Shown here: piece by piece, positions 34,337 through 42,386 of the stretch
Numbering within the stretch: position 1 is the stretch's first letter
Layout: each line of letters opens with the position of its first letter
DNA from: CADEDV01 sp048498035
Lineage (GTDB): Bacteria > Bacteroidota > Bacteroidia > Chitinophagales > Chitinophagaceae
Direction: 5' to 3'
Length of the DNA stretch: 64,000 bases
Assembly (NCBI GenBank): GCA_048498035.1
Contig: JBEHYT010000015.1
Coordinates: 1 to 64,000, forward strand
Position numbers and translations under genes: made by a program
The notes under the pieces: generated by a model
Database searches by the model: none
Told to the model about the DNA's origin: nothing
What the model saw: only the letters and a program-made list of their open reading frames with translations

Positions 34337-35635
34337 ATGAAACATACAATGAACCATATTCTAATGACCGTTGCTATTGCCGCAACGTGCATTGTCGGGA
34401 CGGGCTGTAAAAAAAATTATACAGATCCCACCCGCGCGCAGGAAGACGTTGCGTTCTCTTCCCAACAGGGTCTTACCGGTGTGGTAGTAGGTCTTCAGCG
34501 CGTCTACACGCTTGGCCGCGCAAGCTCACTTTTTTGCCGTATTGAAGTAAACGGGCTTACTACCAACGAACTTTTTGTGGTTAATTCCGGAAACACCGGC
34601 GAAGTACAACTTGCGGCCGGCGGTAATACAGTAGACGGAAACAACAGTATCCTGACTACCTTCTGGACCACCTGCAATAAAGTGGTATATGATGCCGATA
34701 AAGTACTGGCGGCAGCGCCAAACCTGACCGACAAAAACTATGCAGCAGGAATTATTGCATACGCCAGTATTTTTAAAGCACTCGCTATTGGCGATATGGC
34801 TGAGTTTTGGGAAAAAGTGCCAGTGGGCACCGGCTTTAACGTAGCTTTTACAGACCGGGTGGAAGGATATAAAAATGCGATCGCAGCGCTTGATAATGCA
34901 ATTACAACCATTACTGCTAATCCCGTTAGCTCGAGTTTTCAATTGAATGTACCGGTAGGGATTGACATTACGAACACTCTGTATGCCTTAAAAGCCAGGT
35001 TTTCACTGGCTGCAGGATTGTATCCCCAGGCGCTTGCAGCTGCCAACCAGGTAAATCTTGCTGCCAAATCATCCTTTGCAGTTGATCCTGTTTCGCTCAA
35101 TTGTATTTATGAAACGGCTACCTCTACCAACAATGTATTCCAGGTAAAAGATTCTACACTCGGACTGCAGCCTGTTGCGTATGAGCCTGCACTCACCGAT
35201 GGAAGAATCCCCTTTTACACGTCAAAAAATCTGACCGTCGCTCCACGATTCCGCATCAATGGATTTTTTAATGCGGCAATCACACCTATTCCCGTTTACC
35301 TGCCGGGTGAAATGATGCTGATCAAAGCAGAATGCTACGCCCGTGCATCAACACCCGATCTTATCAATGGGTATCTCGAACTCAACAAAGTTGTTACTAA
35401 AAACAACGATATCTGGGGCGTAAATGCCAATCTGCCACCAGTTGCGGGTGACCTCGCCAACCTATTGGTTCAGATCTATCGCAACCGCTGTATTGAACTG
35501 TATATGAGCGGGCTTAAACTGGAAGATATGCGTCGCTTTGGAAGACCTAATTCCGAGCGCCGCCGCAACCTGATGCCTTATCCACTGCGTGAACGGGATA
35601 ATAATCCCAATACACCGGCAGATCCGTCATTCTAA
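34337..35635 (+). CDS. SusD/RagB-type surface nutrient-binding lipoprotein
   Basis: A 432-residue partner of the SusC protein just upstream. The N-terminus is a lipoprotein signal with the Cys in VGTGCKKNYTDP at about 24, followed by acidic residues. The SusD fold is indicated by the TPR-like helices (YAAGIIAYASIFKALAIGDMAEFWEKVP). The C-terminal YRNRCIELYMSGLKLEDMRRFGRP, the family's most conserved segment, confirms it. It is on the short side for SusD proteins (typically over 450), suggesting a compact binding face. An intrinsic terminator follows immediately. Confidence 0.93.
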   Translation: MKHTMNHILMTVAIAATCIVGTGCKKNYTDPTRAQEDVAFSSQQGLTGVVVGLQRVYTLGRASSLFCRIEVNGLTTNELFVVNSGNTGEVQLAAGGNTVDGNNSILTTFWTTCNKVVYDADKVLAAAPNLTDKNYAAGIIAYASIFKALAIGDMAEFWEKVPVGTGFNVAFTDRVEGYKNAIAALDNAITTITANPVSSSFQLNVPVGIDITNTLYALKARFSLAAGLYPQALAAANQVNLAAKSSFAVDPVSLNCIYETATSTNNVFQVKDSTLGLQPVAYEPALTDGRIPFYTSKNLTVAPRFRINGFFNAAITPIPVYLPGEMMLIKAECYARASTPDLINGYLELNKVVTKNNDIWGVNANLPPVAGDLANLLVQIYRNRCIELYMSGLKLEDMRRFGRPNSERRRNLMPYPLRERDNNPNTPADPSF

Positions 35636-35651
35636 ATTATCAACAACAATA

Positions 35652-35683
35652 AGGGCCGTCTTCCGAGGCGGCCCTCTTTTTTT
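35652..35683 (+). terminator. Intrinsic terminator of the SusC/SusD operon
   Basis: The stem agggccg / cggccct with a ten-base loop is followed by ctttttttt. The T-tract ends directly at the ATG (35684) of the next gene. Confidence 0.88.
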
Positions 35684-36358
35684 ATGGATAACGAAACCGC
35701 AATTCTCGATTCATGGAAACATAATGCAGGCAACTGGATTCATCTCCTGGCGGCCGACGGCATTGAATCCCGGAAACTGGCCACCAATGCTGCCATTATT
35801 GCAGCCGTGCTGGCTTCAAAACCCCAGCGCGTGCTGGATGTAGGTTGCGGAGAAGGATGGCTGCTTCATCAAATCGCCAGCCATGGAATTACAGTTGCCG
35901 GTGTAGACGCGATCCCGGAACTTATTACCCATGCTTCCGCAAGTACGCCCGGCGATTTCCGTGTGGCTACTTATGAAGAAATAGCTGCCGGGAAAGTTCG
36001 GTTTGATCAGCCGTTTAACTGCATCGTAATAAACTTTGCGCTCATCGGGAAAGAATCCACCGAACAACTTCTTGCAGCGCTACCGCAGTTGATCGAGCCA
36101 ACTGGTACACTCCTGATCCAGACCCTGCACCCGTTTAGCCGGAAAGCGGCGGGCGACTATACCACGGGATGGAAAAGCGGGAGCTGGGATGGACTGGGAA
36201 CCGCATTTACCCATGCGTATCAATGGTATTTCAGGACGCTTGAAGACTGGCAACTGTTATTGGATCAAACCGGCTGGATTTTTTCCCTGCAGGAAGTCCT
36301 CCATCCGCAAAGCGGAGCGCCATTATCCGTTATTTTTGCGTGTAAGAAAAAAGCCTGA
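35684..36358 (+). CDS. Class I SAM-dependent methyltransferase
   Basis: A 224-residue methyltransferase. SAM-binding motif I is RVLDVGCGEGWLLHQIA at about 48-64, the acidic end of strand 2 is in VAGVDAIPELI and motif IV is FNCIVINFALIGKES. The N-terminal helix (DSWKHNAGNWIHLLAADGIESRK) matches UbiE/TehB-like small-molecule methyltransferases. The substrate is unknown. The start codon touches the T-run of the SusD terminator, so expression probably depends on read-through. The next gene begins six bases after the stop. Confidence 0.87.
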   Translation: MDNETAILDSWKHNAGNWIHLLAADGIESRKLATNAAIIAAVLASKPQRVLDVGCGEGWLLHQIASHGITVAGVDAIPELITHASASTPGDFRVATYEEIAAGKVRFDQPFNCIVINFALIGKESTEQLLAALPQLIEPTGTLLIQTLHPFSRKAAGDYTTGWKSGSWDGLGTAFTHAYQWYFRTLEDWQLLLDQTGWIFSLQEVLHPQSGAPLSVIFACKKKA

Positions 36359-36364
36359 TCGCTC

Positions 36365-37216
36365 ATGCCTACACGTTCCTGTTTCAAGTTGATCGTCGTC
36401 CTGCTGTTGGCCATTCCCCTACATGGCCTGTCGCAAGTAGATTCTACTGCCGTAGATGCTCCTTCGCCCGATACCGTTTCTGCGGATACGATGGATAGCG
36501 ATGATTGTCTTGATCGTTTCTTTGTGGATCCCATCCATCCGGATACTAAAACATTCCTCGTGCTTCCCAAAGGAAAAGTGATGACAACGGCAGCGTTTAA
36601 GAAGGCCAATGATGATGAAGAATACATGAAAATTGGCCTTGCGGATATTGATCACGACGGAAAGAAGGAATTACTGATATACAATTATACCGGTGGCGCA
36701 CATTGCTGCGACGAACTTTATTTTTTTAATAAAATTGGCACCAACCGCTACCACCTTGCTGCAAAAACGTTCGGCGGTGATATGTGCGCAGATGACGACA
36801 ATACTTTCAACTATTTCTTTGACCAGCATTTTGGCTATTTTTTTACCTGCTTTGCCTGCGGAATTGAGGACACCACTGCAGGCGGCATTCAGCCTGTGCA
36901 TTCCATCCAGCTTCGCTTTAAGCAGGGAAAACTGAACATTGTTCCGGGATCTCCGGCACTTAGGAATATTATCGTCAATAACCTGGAAAAGTTGGAAAAA
37001 ATGGCTTACCAGCCCATTGATCCCGATCTGGGCCAGGATGACGGCACCCGGAAAGAATTTGCCATGAATCTGGCCGTTTATTATTATTCCTTCGGTCAGC
37101 AACTAGCCGCCACCCACCAGCTTTTTAACCGCTATTACAATTTCCCCGATAAAGCTGCCGTTTGGCTGGAATTTTCAAAAACGCTCCAGGGCGTGCGGGA
37201 AGACAATATTTTCTGA
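36365..37216 (+). CDS. Secreted protein of unknown function with a VCBS/FG-GAP-like segment
   Basis: A 283-residue exported protein; I do not recognise the whole. The signal peptide (FKLIVVLLLAIPLHGLSQ) is followed by a Ser/Thr/Asp-rich linker. The segment IGLADIDHDGKKELLIYNYTGGAHCCDELYFF resembles an integrin-like FG-GAP/EF-hand calcium loop (D-x-D-x-D-G). Six cysteines, including CC and CFACG, suggest disulfides. It starts six bases after the methyltransferase stop, consistent with co-transcription. The sigma-factor gene follows after 46 bases. Confidence 0.68.
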   Translation: MPTRSCFKLIVVLLLAIPLHGLSQVDSTAVDAPSPDTVSADTMDSDDCLDRFFVDPIHPDTKTFLVLPKGKVMTTAAFKKANDDEEYMKIGLADIDHDGKKELLIYNYTGGAHCCDELYFFNKIGTNRYHLAAKTFGGDMCADDDNTFNYFFDQHFGYFFTCFACGIEDTTAGGIQPVHSIQLRFKQGKLNIVPGSPALRNIIVNNLEKLEKMAYQPIDPDLGQDDGTRKEFAMNLAVYYYSFGQQLAATHQLFNRYYNFPDKAAVWLEFSKTLQGVREDNIF

Positions 37217-37253
37217 GCCGGGGCAACGAAAGCTGCCTAACAGGTGTCAGAAC

Positions 37254-37259
37254 AGGAGG
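37254..37259 (+). promoter_or_regulatory. Strong Shine-Dalgarno AGGAGG before the sigma-factor gene
   Basis: A perfect AGGAGG lies three bases before the ATG at 37263. Canonical Shine-Dalgarno sequences are uncommon in Bacteroidota, and most starts in this window lack one. The spacing is shorter than the usual optimum. Confidence 0.6.
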
Positions 37260-37262
37260 CGT

Positions 37263-37823
37263 ATGAATGAGCGACAATTGGTAAAGGACTGTCTGAAGGC
37301 AAAACCAGAAGCCCAGCGACAGTTATATGACCTCTATGCAAAAAGCATGTTGGGGGTTTGCTACCGCTATACCAAATCGCTCCGTGACGCTGAAGATGTA
37401 TTGCAGGAGGGGTTTGTGAAAGTATTCCTCGGCCTCGGCCAGTTTAAGCATGAAGGAGAACTGGGCGCCTGGATACGGCGTATCATGGTAAATACTGCTC
37501 TTAATTTTCTAAAACGCAACAGGAAATACAGGAATGAAATGTTTTTTGTTGAACAACCGTTACACCCCGTAGCAGATGATAACCCGGTTGTAGCCCTGCA
37601 GGCCAAAGACCTCGCAGACCTGGTAAGACAACTTCCACACGGGTACCAAACCATTTTTAACCTTCACGCGATAGAAGGATATTCACATGTAGAGATCGGG
37701 GAAATGCTGGGCATTAGCGACGGAACATCCCGTTCACAATATGCACGCGCCCGGGGTTTGCTCATCAGCTGGCTGTCCGAATTTTCAGAAGAACAAAAAA
37801 AAAGTAGCTATGCCGGGAAATGA
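37263..37823 (+). CDS. ECF-type RNA polymerase sigma factor
   Basis: A 186-residue sigma-70-family factor with region 2 (YDLYAKSMLGVCYRYTKSLRDAEDVLQEGFVKVFLGL) and the helix-turn-helix of region 4 (GYQTIFNLHAIEGYSHVEIGEMLGISDGTSRSQYARAR). There is no region 1 or 3, as in ECF factors. It directs core polymerase to a specific promoter set. The last 14 bases overlap the next gene, which encodes a membrane protein that could be its controller. No FecR-like anti-sigma is adjacent, although a SusC/SusD operon is 1.6 kb upstream. Confidence 0.92.
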   Translation: MNERQLVKDCLKAKPEAQRQLYDLYAKSMLGVCYRYTKSLRDAEDVLQEGFVKVFLGLGQFKHEGELGAWIRRIMVNTALNFLKRNRKYRNEMFFVEQPLHPVADDNPVVALQAKDLADLVRQLPHGYQTIFNLHAIEGYSHVEIGEMLGISDGTSRSQYARARGLLISWLSEFSEEQKKSSYAGK

Positions 37824-39222
37824 ATTTGAGAAACAGATGCGGCAACGGATGGCCGAGTTGCAACTGCGTCCCTCCGGCGAAGTGTGGCAGGAAGTAGAAC
37901 GCCGTATCCGGCGCGAACGTAAACGTCGCATATTTCTAATCTGGTTTTCCCTTGCATTCCTTCTCCTCACCGGTGCAGGAATTTTGTATTTCTATTCTTC
38001 AACAAAACAACTTCAGCAAAAAATAGAAAAAATAGCCGGTCCTGTTTCTCCGATGAACCCTCCACCCGGTACCGCTAAAGAAAATACACCGTTCGCCGCT
38101 AATGACCACAAGGATTCCACTGGCGAAAGAAATCAGCAGAAGGGTAGTAGCAAGAACATACAATTCACTTCTGCCAATAAAGGCGTATTGCAGAATCACA
38201 GCGTTTCCAATACTTCAACAACCCGTGAAAAATATCTTACGAATTCTATTACAGCATCGTCCACAACAAAAGAGCTAACAACACAGCCTTCGCGGGAGGT
38301 GCAGACCGTTATAACCGCCACGGGAGACTCGGTATCAACCCTTAGCATCACACAGGCAGTGGGTAGCTCAACCACGTTGGCCGCAGGAGCAACAGAGGTT
38401 TCCCATACTGATAGCACTGTTCAGTCAATTGTGGCTGCGCCAAAACAGGATAGCAGTCAAACAGCAGCATCCCCGTCTAACCCGAAAAAAAATCAGAAGC
38501 ACCATTGGGACATCTCTGCTTATGCCACAGCCGGACAATCGGGACTGGCCGATAATCTCGCCGGTGTTTTTAGCTGGGACGAATCACCACTGCTTATTGC
38601 GCCTTCAGGGGCACCTAACGCACTTATTGCAGCTACCGGGCGACCGCAGGTGCCAACTCCTAAAAAACGCTTCTCCTGGCAATTGGGAATAGCAGCAAAA
38701 CGACAGGTATCTGCACGTATCAGTCTCTCTGCAGGACTTCAGTTGTCCGGCATGAACCTGTTGCAGAAAACAGGACTGCGCTCCAGCGGACCGGCCATAG
38801 CTGTTTCCACTATCGGACGTGATTCCACACGACGCTATTATTGGAACGGAACAACCGCGGATCATGTAAATCGCTATACGCTGCTGCAAACGCCGCTGGC
38901 CATGCACTGGGAATTAATACCCGGCAAAAAGACATCACTGTTCTGGCAAAATGGGTTTACTCCTGGAATTATTATGCATAGCAATGCCATTGTATATGAC
39001 CAGGCAACCAATATTTTTTACAAAGACCGGAAAAGTGTAAATACTTTCCAGGTCAGTTATACTACAGCACTCTATCTCCGGTTTGCAGGTAATTCAAAAC
39101 ATCCATGGACTGTCGGCGCTGCGCTGGATTATCACCTTACGGAACTGTTGAAGAAAACAGAGTTACCTGTTAATCATTTTTTCAACATCGGTGTGCGTGC
39201 GGGCTGGACTATTTTCCGGTAA
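37810..39222 (+). CDS. Membrane protein with C-terminal barrel-like domain, sigma-factor partner
   Basis: A 470-residue protein. A cytosolic head of about 38 residues is strongly basic (EVERRIRRERKRR). One membrane helix (IFLIWFSLAFLLLTGAGILYFY, about 39-60) follows, then a Ser/Thr/Gln-rich linker of about 180 residues. The C-terminal region of about 210 residues is built of alternating beta strands (WDISAYATAG, FSWQLGIAA, SARISLSAGLQL, LYLRFAG) ending GVRAGWTIFR, as in small outer-membrane barrels. It overlaps the sigma-factor gene by 14 bases, so the pair is translationally coupled. I infer an anti-sigma-like role; none of the standard anti-sigma domains is recognisable. Confidence 0.75.
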   Translation: MPGNEFEKQMRQRMAELQLRPSGEVWQEVERRIRRERKRRIFLIWFSLAFLLLTGAGILYFYSSTKQLQQKIEKIAGPVSPMNPPPGTAKENTPFAANDHKDSTGERNQQKGSSKNIQFTSANKGVLQNHSVSNTSTTREKYLTNSITASSTTKELTTQPSREVQTVITATGDSVSTLSITQAVGSSTTLAAGATEVSHTDSTVQSIVAAPKQDSSQTAASPSNPKKNQKHHWDISAYATAGQSGLADNLAGVFSWDESPLLIAPSGAPNALIAATGRPQVPTPKKRFSWQLGIAAKRQVSARISLSAGLQLSGMNLLQKTGLRSSGPAIAVSTIGRDSTRRYYWNGTTADHVNRYTLLQTPLAMHWELIPGKKTSLFWQNGFTPGIIMHSNAIVYDQATNIFYKDRKSVNTFQVSYTTALYLRFAGNSKHPWTVGAALDYHLTELLKKTELPVNHFFNIGVRAGWTIFR

Positions 39223-39323
39223 ATGCAGCATTCCCGAAAAGTTTATTGTCATTTAAAACACAGTTCTGTGTGTGGGTTAAATTGCCACGGCAGCGCGGAT
39301 GGTCCTCCGCAAGCCGTGGTTTT

Positions 39324-40253
39324 TTATTGTTGCAAAAATTTCAGATTTCGCTGAACGCCTTTGTATTTCGCGCGTGCTAATGGCGAATTTTTAAACCAGC
39401 TCCTGAATTGCTCTTCTGTCATAGCTTCCCATTCTTGTGTAGAAAGATCCAACAACCTGGGTAACGGTGTAAATGCAGCTTCTTTGGTTACCCTGGAAAA
39501 GCGGTTCCATGGACAAACATCCTGGCAGGTGTCGCAACCAAACATCCAGTTATCAAATTGCCCTTTCATTTCACCGGGAATCAGGGCATCCTTCAGTTCT
39601 ATAGTAAAATAAGAAATACACTTACTCCCATCTACTACTTTTCCCGGCAGTATGGCGCCGGTGGGGCAGGCCTCTACACATCGATTGCAGCTTCCACAAA
39701 AATCTTTTGCAAGCGGTTCGTCTGCTTCCAATGGAAGATCCGTAATTAAGGTGGCGATAAAATAAAATGATCCGCTTTTTCGATTAATGAGGTTTCCATT
39801 TTTTCCAATCCATCCCAAGCCACTTCGTTGTGCCCAGGATCGTTCCAAAACGGGAGCGCTATCCACAAAGCCCCGTCCCTGTATTTCACCGGTTTGCTCA
39901 CGTAATTGTTGCAGGAAAATGCGCAGCTTATTTCTAATCACATCGTGGTAATCCTCACCATAGGCATACTTTGCTATTTGCGGGCGATCAGGCAGTTGTT
40001 TTTTCTCCGGGAAATAATTCATTAATAAGGTGATAACCGACTTTGCTCCGGGAACCAATTTGGAAGGATCTACGCGCAAATCAAAATGATTTTCCATATA
40101 TCCCATGCTGCCATGAAATCCCTTTGTGAGCCAGGACTCAAGTCTTCTTGCATCATCTTCGAGGAATGTAGCCTGCGCAATGCCGCAGAATTCGAATCCG
40201 AGTTCATCTGCTATTTGCTTTACCAGAACTGTATTTTTCTTTACAGGCGTCAA
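39324..40253 (-). CDS. queG: Epoxyqueuosine reductase
   Basis: A 309-residue cobalamin- and Fe-S-dependent enzyme that reduces epoxyqueuosine to queuosine in tRNA. Two 4Fe-4S motifs are clear: CGSCNRCVEACPTGAI and CDTCQDVCPWNRF. The N-terminal GFEFCGIAQA and the active-site region GRGFVDSAPVLERSWAQRSGLGWIGKNGN fit QueG. The family's HEAT-repeat C-terminal extension is absent, as in the shorter forms. No ATG suits the N-terminus; a TTG at 40253 gives the expected start. It is divergent from the DUF3857 gene. Confidence 0.95.
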   Translation of the reverse strand: MTPVKKNTVLVKQIADELGFEFCGIAQATFLEDDARRLESWLTKGFHGSMGYMENHFDLRVDPSKLVPGAKSVITLLMNYFPEKKQLPDRPQIAKYAYGEDYHDVIRNKLRIFLQQLREQTGEIQGRGFVDSAPVLERSWAQRSGLGWIGKNGNLINRKSGSFYFIATLITDLPLEADEPLAKDFCGSCNRCVEACPTGAILPGKVVDGSKCISYFTIELKDALIPGEMKGQFDNWMFGCDTCQDVCPWNRFSRVTKEAAFTPLPRLLDLSTQEWEAMTEEQFRSWFKNSPLARAKYKGVQRNLKFLQQ

Positions 40254-40369
40254 TTTTTTTTCAATTTTATGAATACGGGATGTGCAAAAAATCGGTTTTT
40301 TATCGTTTTTTCTGTAAAATTGGATATAACCTTATTCAAAGTTGCTTAACCTTAACCACGAAACCTGCT

Positions 40370-42382
40370 ATGAAACAAGCACTTTTGCTGGCATCACTAC
40401 TGCTGGCACTATCCACCTTTGCACAAAAAGGAGGCGAAAAGTCCAAAGTCAAATTCGGAAATGTAGCTGCCTCAGACTTCCAACCCAAATTTTACCCGGT
40501 AGACAGTAATGCTAACGCCGTTATCATCGCAGATATCGGATCTACTACTATCGAAGGTAACTACAAAGGCAATTTTTCAGTAATATTTAAGAATTATCGC
40601 CGGGCCCGCATCATTAATAAAAACGGTTATGATATCGCCGATGTACAAATTCCGCTGTATAGTAACGGCTCAAATGAAGAAACTATCGAATCTATAAAAG
40701 CCGTCACTTATAACCTGGAAAACGGAAAAGTGGTTGAAACAAAATTGGATGTGAAGGGCGGCATTTTCACTGACCGGATTTCAAAGCACACCAAGGTTGC
40801 AAAATTTACCTTCCCGAATGTGAAAGAAGGATCTATTATTGAATACGAATATAAAACGAAATCTGACTTTATCCTGAACCTGCAACCGTGGGCCTTCCAG
40901 GGAGATTATCCACGCCTTTGGAGCGAATACAACGTAGGGGTACCGTATTTCTATAATTATGTTGTTCTTACCCAGGGAAGCCAGAATTTTGCCGTAAAAA
41001 CACAGGATTCGCACCGGGATAACTTTACGGTGGTGGATAGTCATTCCGCCGGTGCCGCCGAACGCACGAGTTTCACGAGTGAAGTGATAGATTACCGTTG
41101 GGTAATGAAAGATGTACCCGCATTAAAAGAGGAGAGCTTTACGTCAACACTTCGTAACCACATATCAAAAGTGGAATTTCAGCTTTCTGCCTATCGTGAA
41201 CCCTACCAACCAGAAATGGTGTTGGAAAGCTGGCCCGCTGCTGCAAAAAAAATGCTGGAAGATGAAGGTTTTGGTTACCAGGTAGGCAGGGATAATCCAT
41301 GGCTTAATGATGTTATGGACGATGCAACAGGTAAAGCGACCACGCAACTGGACAAAGCAAAGAATATATACACCTGGGTACGCGATCACTTTACCTGTAC
41401 CGATCATAGCCGGTTATATCTTAGCCAGCCATTAAAAAATACACTCCGCAATAAAAACGGCGCAGAGTCCGACATCAATATGGTGCTAACCCTGATGCTC
41501 GCCAAAGCGGGTCTCGATGCGCATCCCGCGGTACTTAGCACCCGTTCCAATGGGTATTCGCATCCTGTTTATCCACTGGTGGACCGGTTGAACTACGTTG
41601 TTGCAGCGGTGAATATTGATACCACTTCCTATCTATTGGATGCATCGGAACCCAGGATGGGTTTTGGAAAACTCGACTACGAACTTTATAATGGCAGGGT
41701 CCGAATCCTGGATTTTGGCGCTACGCCAGTTGATCTGTATTCTGAAATGCTGCGCGAATCTTCGCTAACGTCTGTGTTTACAACCATTGACGACAAGGGT
41801 GAGTTGAAAGGCAGCTTCCGGAAAACGCCGGGCTACTATGAATCATATCGCATTCGTAACAAGATCGCGAAGTCAGGAAATGATGCCGTAATCACCTCGT
41901 TCAAAAAGGCACTGGGCAACGATGCAACCATTTCCGCCGCTGCCATCGATTCAGTTGATAAATATGAAGAGCCTGTTGCAGTGGGCTTCGACTTCATAGT
42001 GCCGGAAGATAATAATGACATTATTTATGTGAGCCCGATGTTTGGCGAGAACTACAAAGAAAATCCATTTAAATCTGCCGAACGGTTGTATCCCGTTGAA
42101 ATGCCATACTCCATAGATGAAACTTACATTTTCCAAATGGAGATCCCACAAAATTATGAGATTGACGAATTGCCAAAACAGGCAGTTGTGAAACTTGATG
42201 ATACAGGCGACGCCATCTTTGAATATCGCATATCTACCACAGGAAATACATTGTTAATGCGCACACGCGTTTGGCTGCGAAGAACCTATTACGCCCCTGA
42301 AGATTATCCAGGGTTACGTGCGTTTTTTGATTTGATCGTAAAAAAAGAAGCCGAACAGATTGTATTGAAAAAGAAAAAGTGA
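40370..42382 (+). CDS. DUF3857 protein with degenerate transglutaminase-like domain
   Basis: A 670-residue exported protein. The signal peptide MKQALLLASLLLALSTFAQ is followed by a DUF3857 domain (about 50-260), a transglutaminase-like fold (about 320-440) and a C-terminal beta domain (DUF2569/DUF3858-like). The catalytic Cys and His are lacking: the segment NGAESDINMVL sits where the paralogue has KYGDCKALSNF, and LNYVVA replaces FNHVIL. It is thus likely a non-catalytic binding protein. The frame extends upstream to 40280, but the signal peptide fixes the start at 40370. The paralogue starts four bases after the stop. Confidence 0.85.
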   Translation: MKQALLLASLLLALSTFAQKGGEKSKVKFGNVAASDFQPKFYPVDSNANAVIIADIGSTTIEGNYKGNFSVIFKNYRRARIINKNGYDIADVQIPLYSNGSNEETIESIKAVTYNLENGKVVETKLDVKGGIFTDRISKHTKVAKFTFPNVKEGSIIEYEYKTKSDFILNLQPWAFQGDYPRLWSEYNVGVPYFYNYVVLTQGSQNFAVKTQDSHRDNFTVVDSHSAGAAERTSFTSEVIDYRWVMKDVPALKEESFTSTLRNHISKVEFQLSAYREPYQPEMVLESWPAAAKKMLEDEGFGYQVGRDNPWLNDVMDDATGKATTQLDKAKNIYTWVRDHFTCTDHSRLYLSQPLKNTLRNKNGAESDINMVLTLMLAKAGLDAHPAVLSTRSNGYSHPVYPLVDRLNYVVAAVNIDTTSYLLDASEPRMGFGKLDYELYNGRVRILDFGATPVDLYSEMLRESSLTSVFTTIDDKGELKGSFRKTPGYYESYRIRNKIAKSGNDAVITSFKKALGNDATISAAAIDSVDKYEEPVAVGFDFIVPEDNNDIIYVSPMFGENYKENPFKSAERLYPVEMPYSIDETYIFQMEIPQNYEIDELPKQAVVKLDDTGDAIFEYRISTTGNTLLMRTRVWLRRTYYAPEDYPGLRAFFDLIVKKEAEQIVLKKKK

Positions 42383-42386
42383 GCTC

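Noticed and set aside
31188..35635. Polysaccharide utilization locus
   Set aside because: SusC and SusD are clear, but no glycan-degrading enzyme or sensor of the usual types is near.
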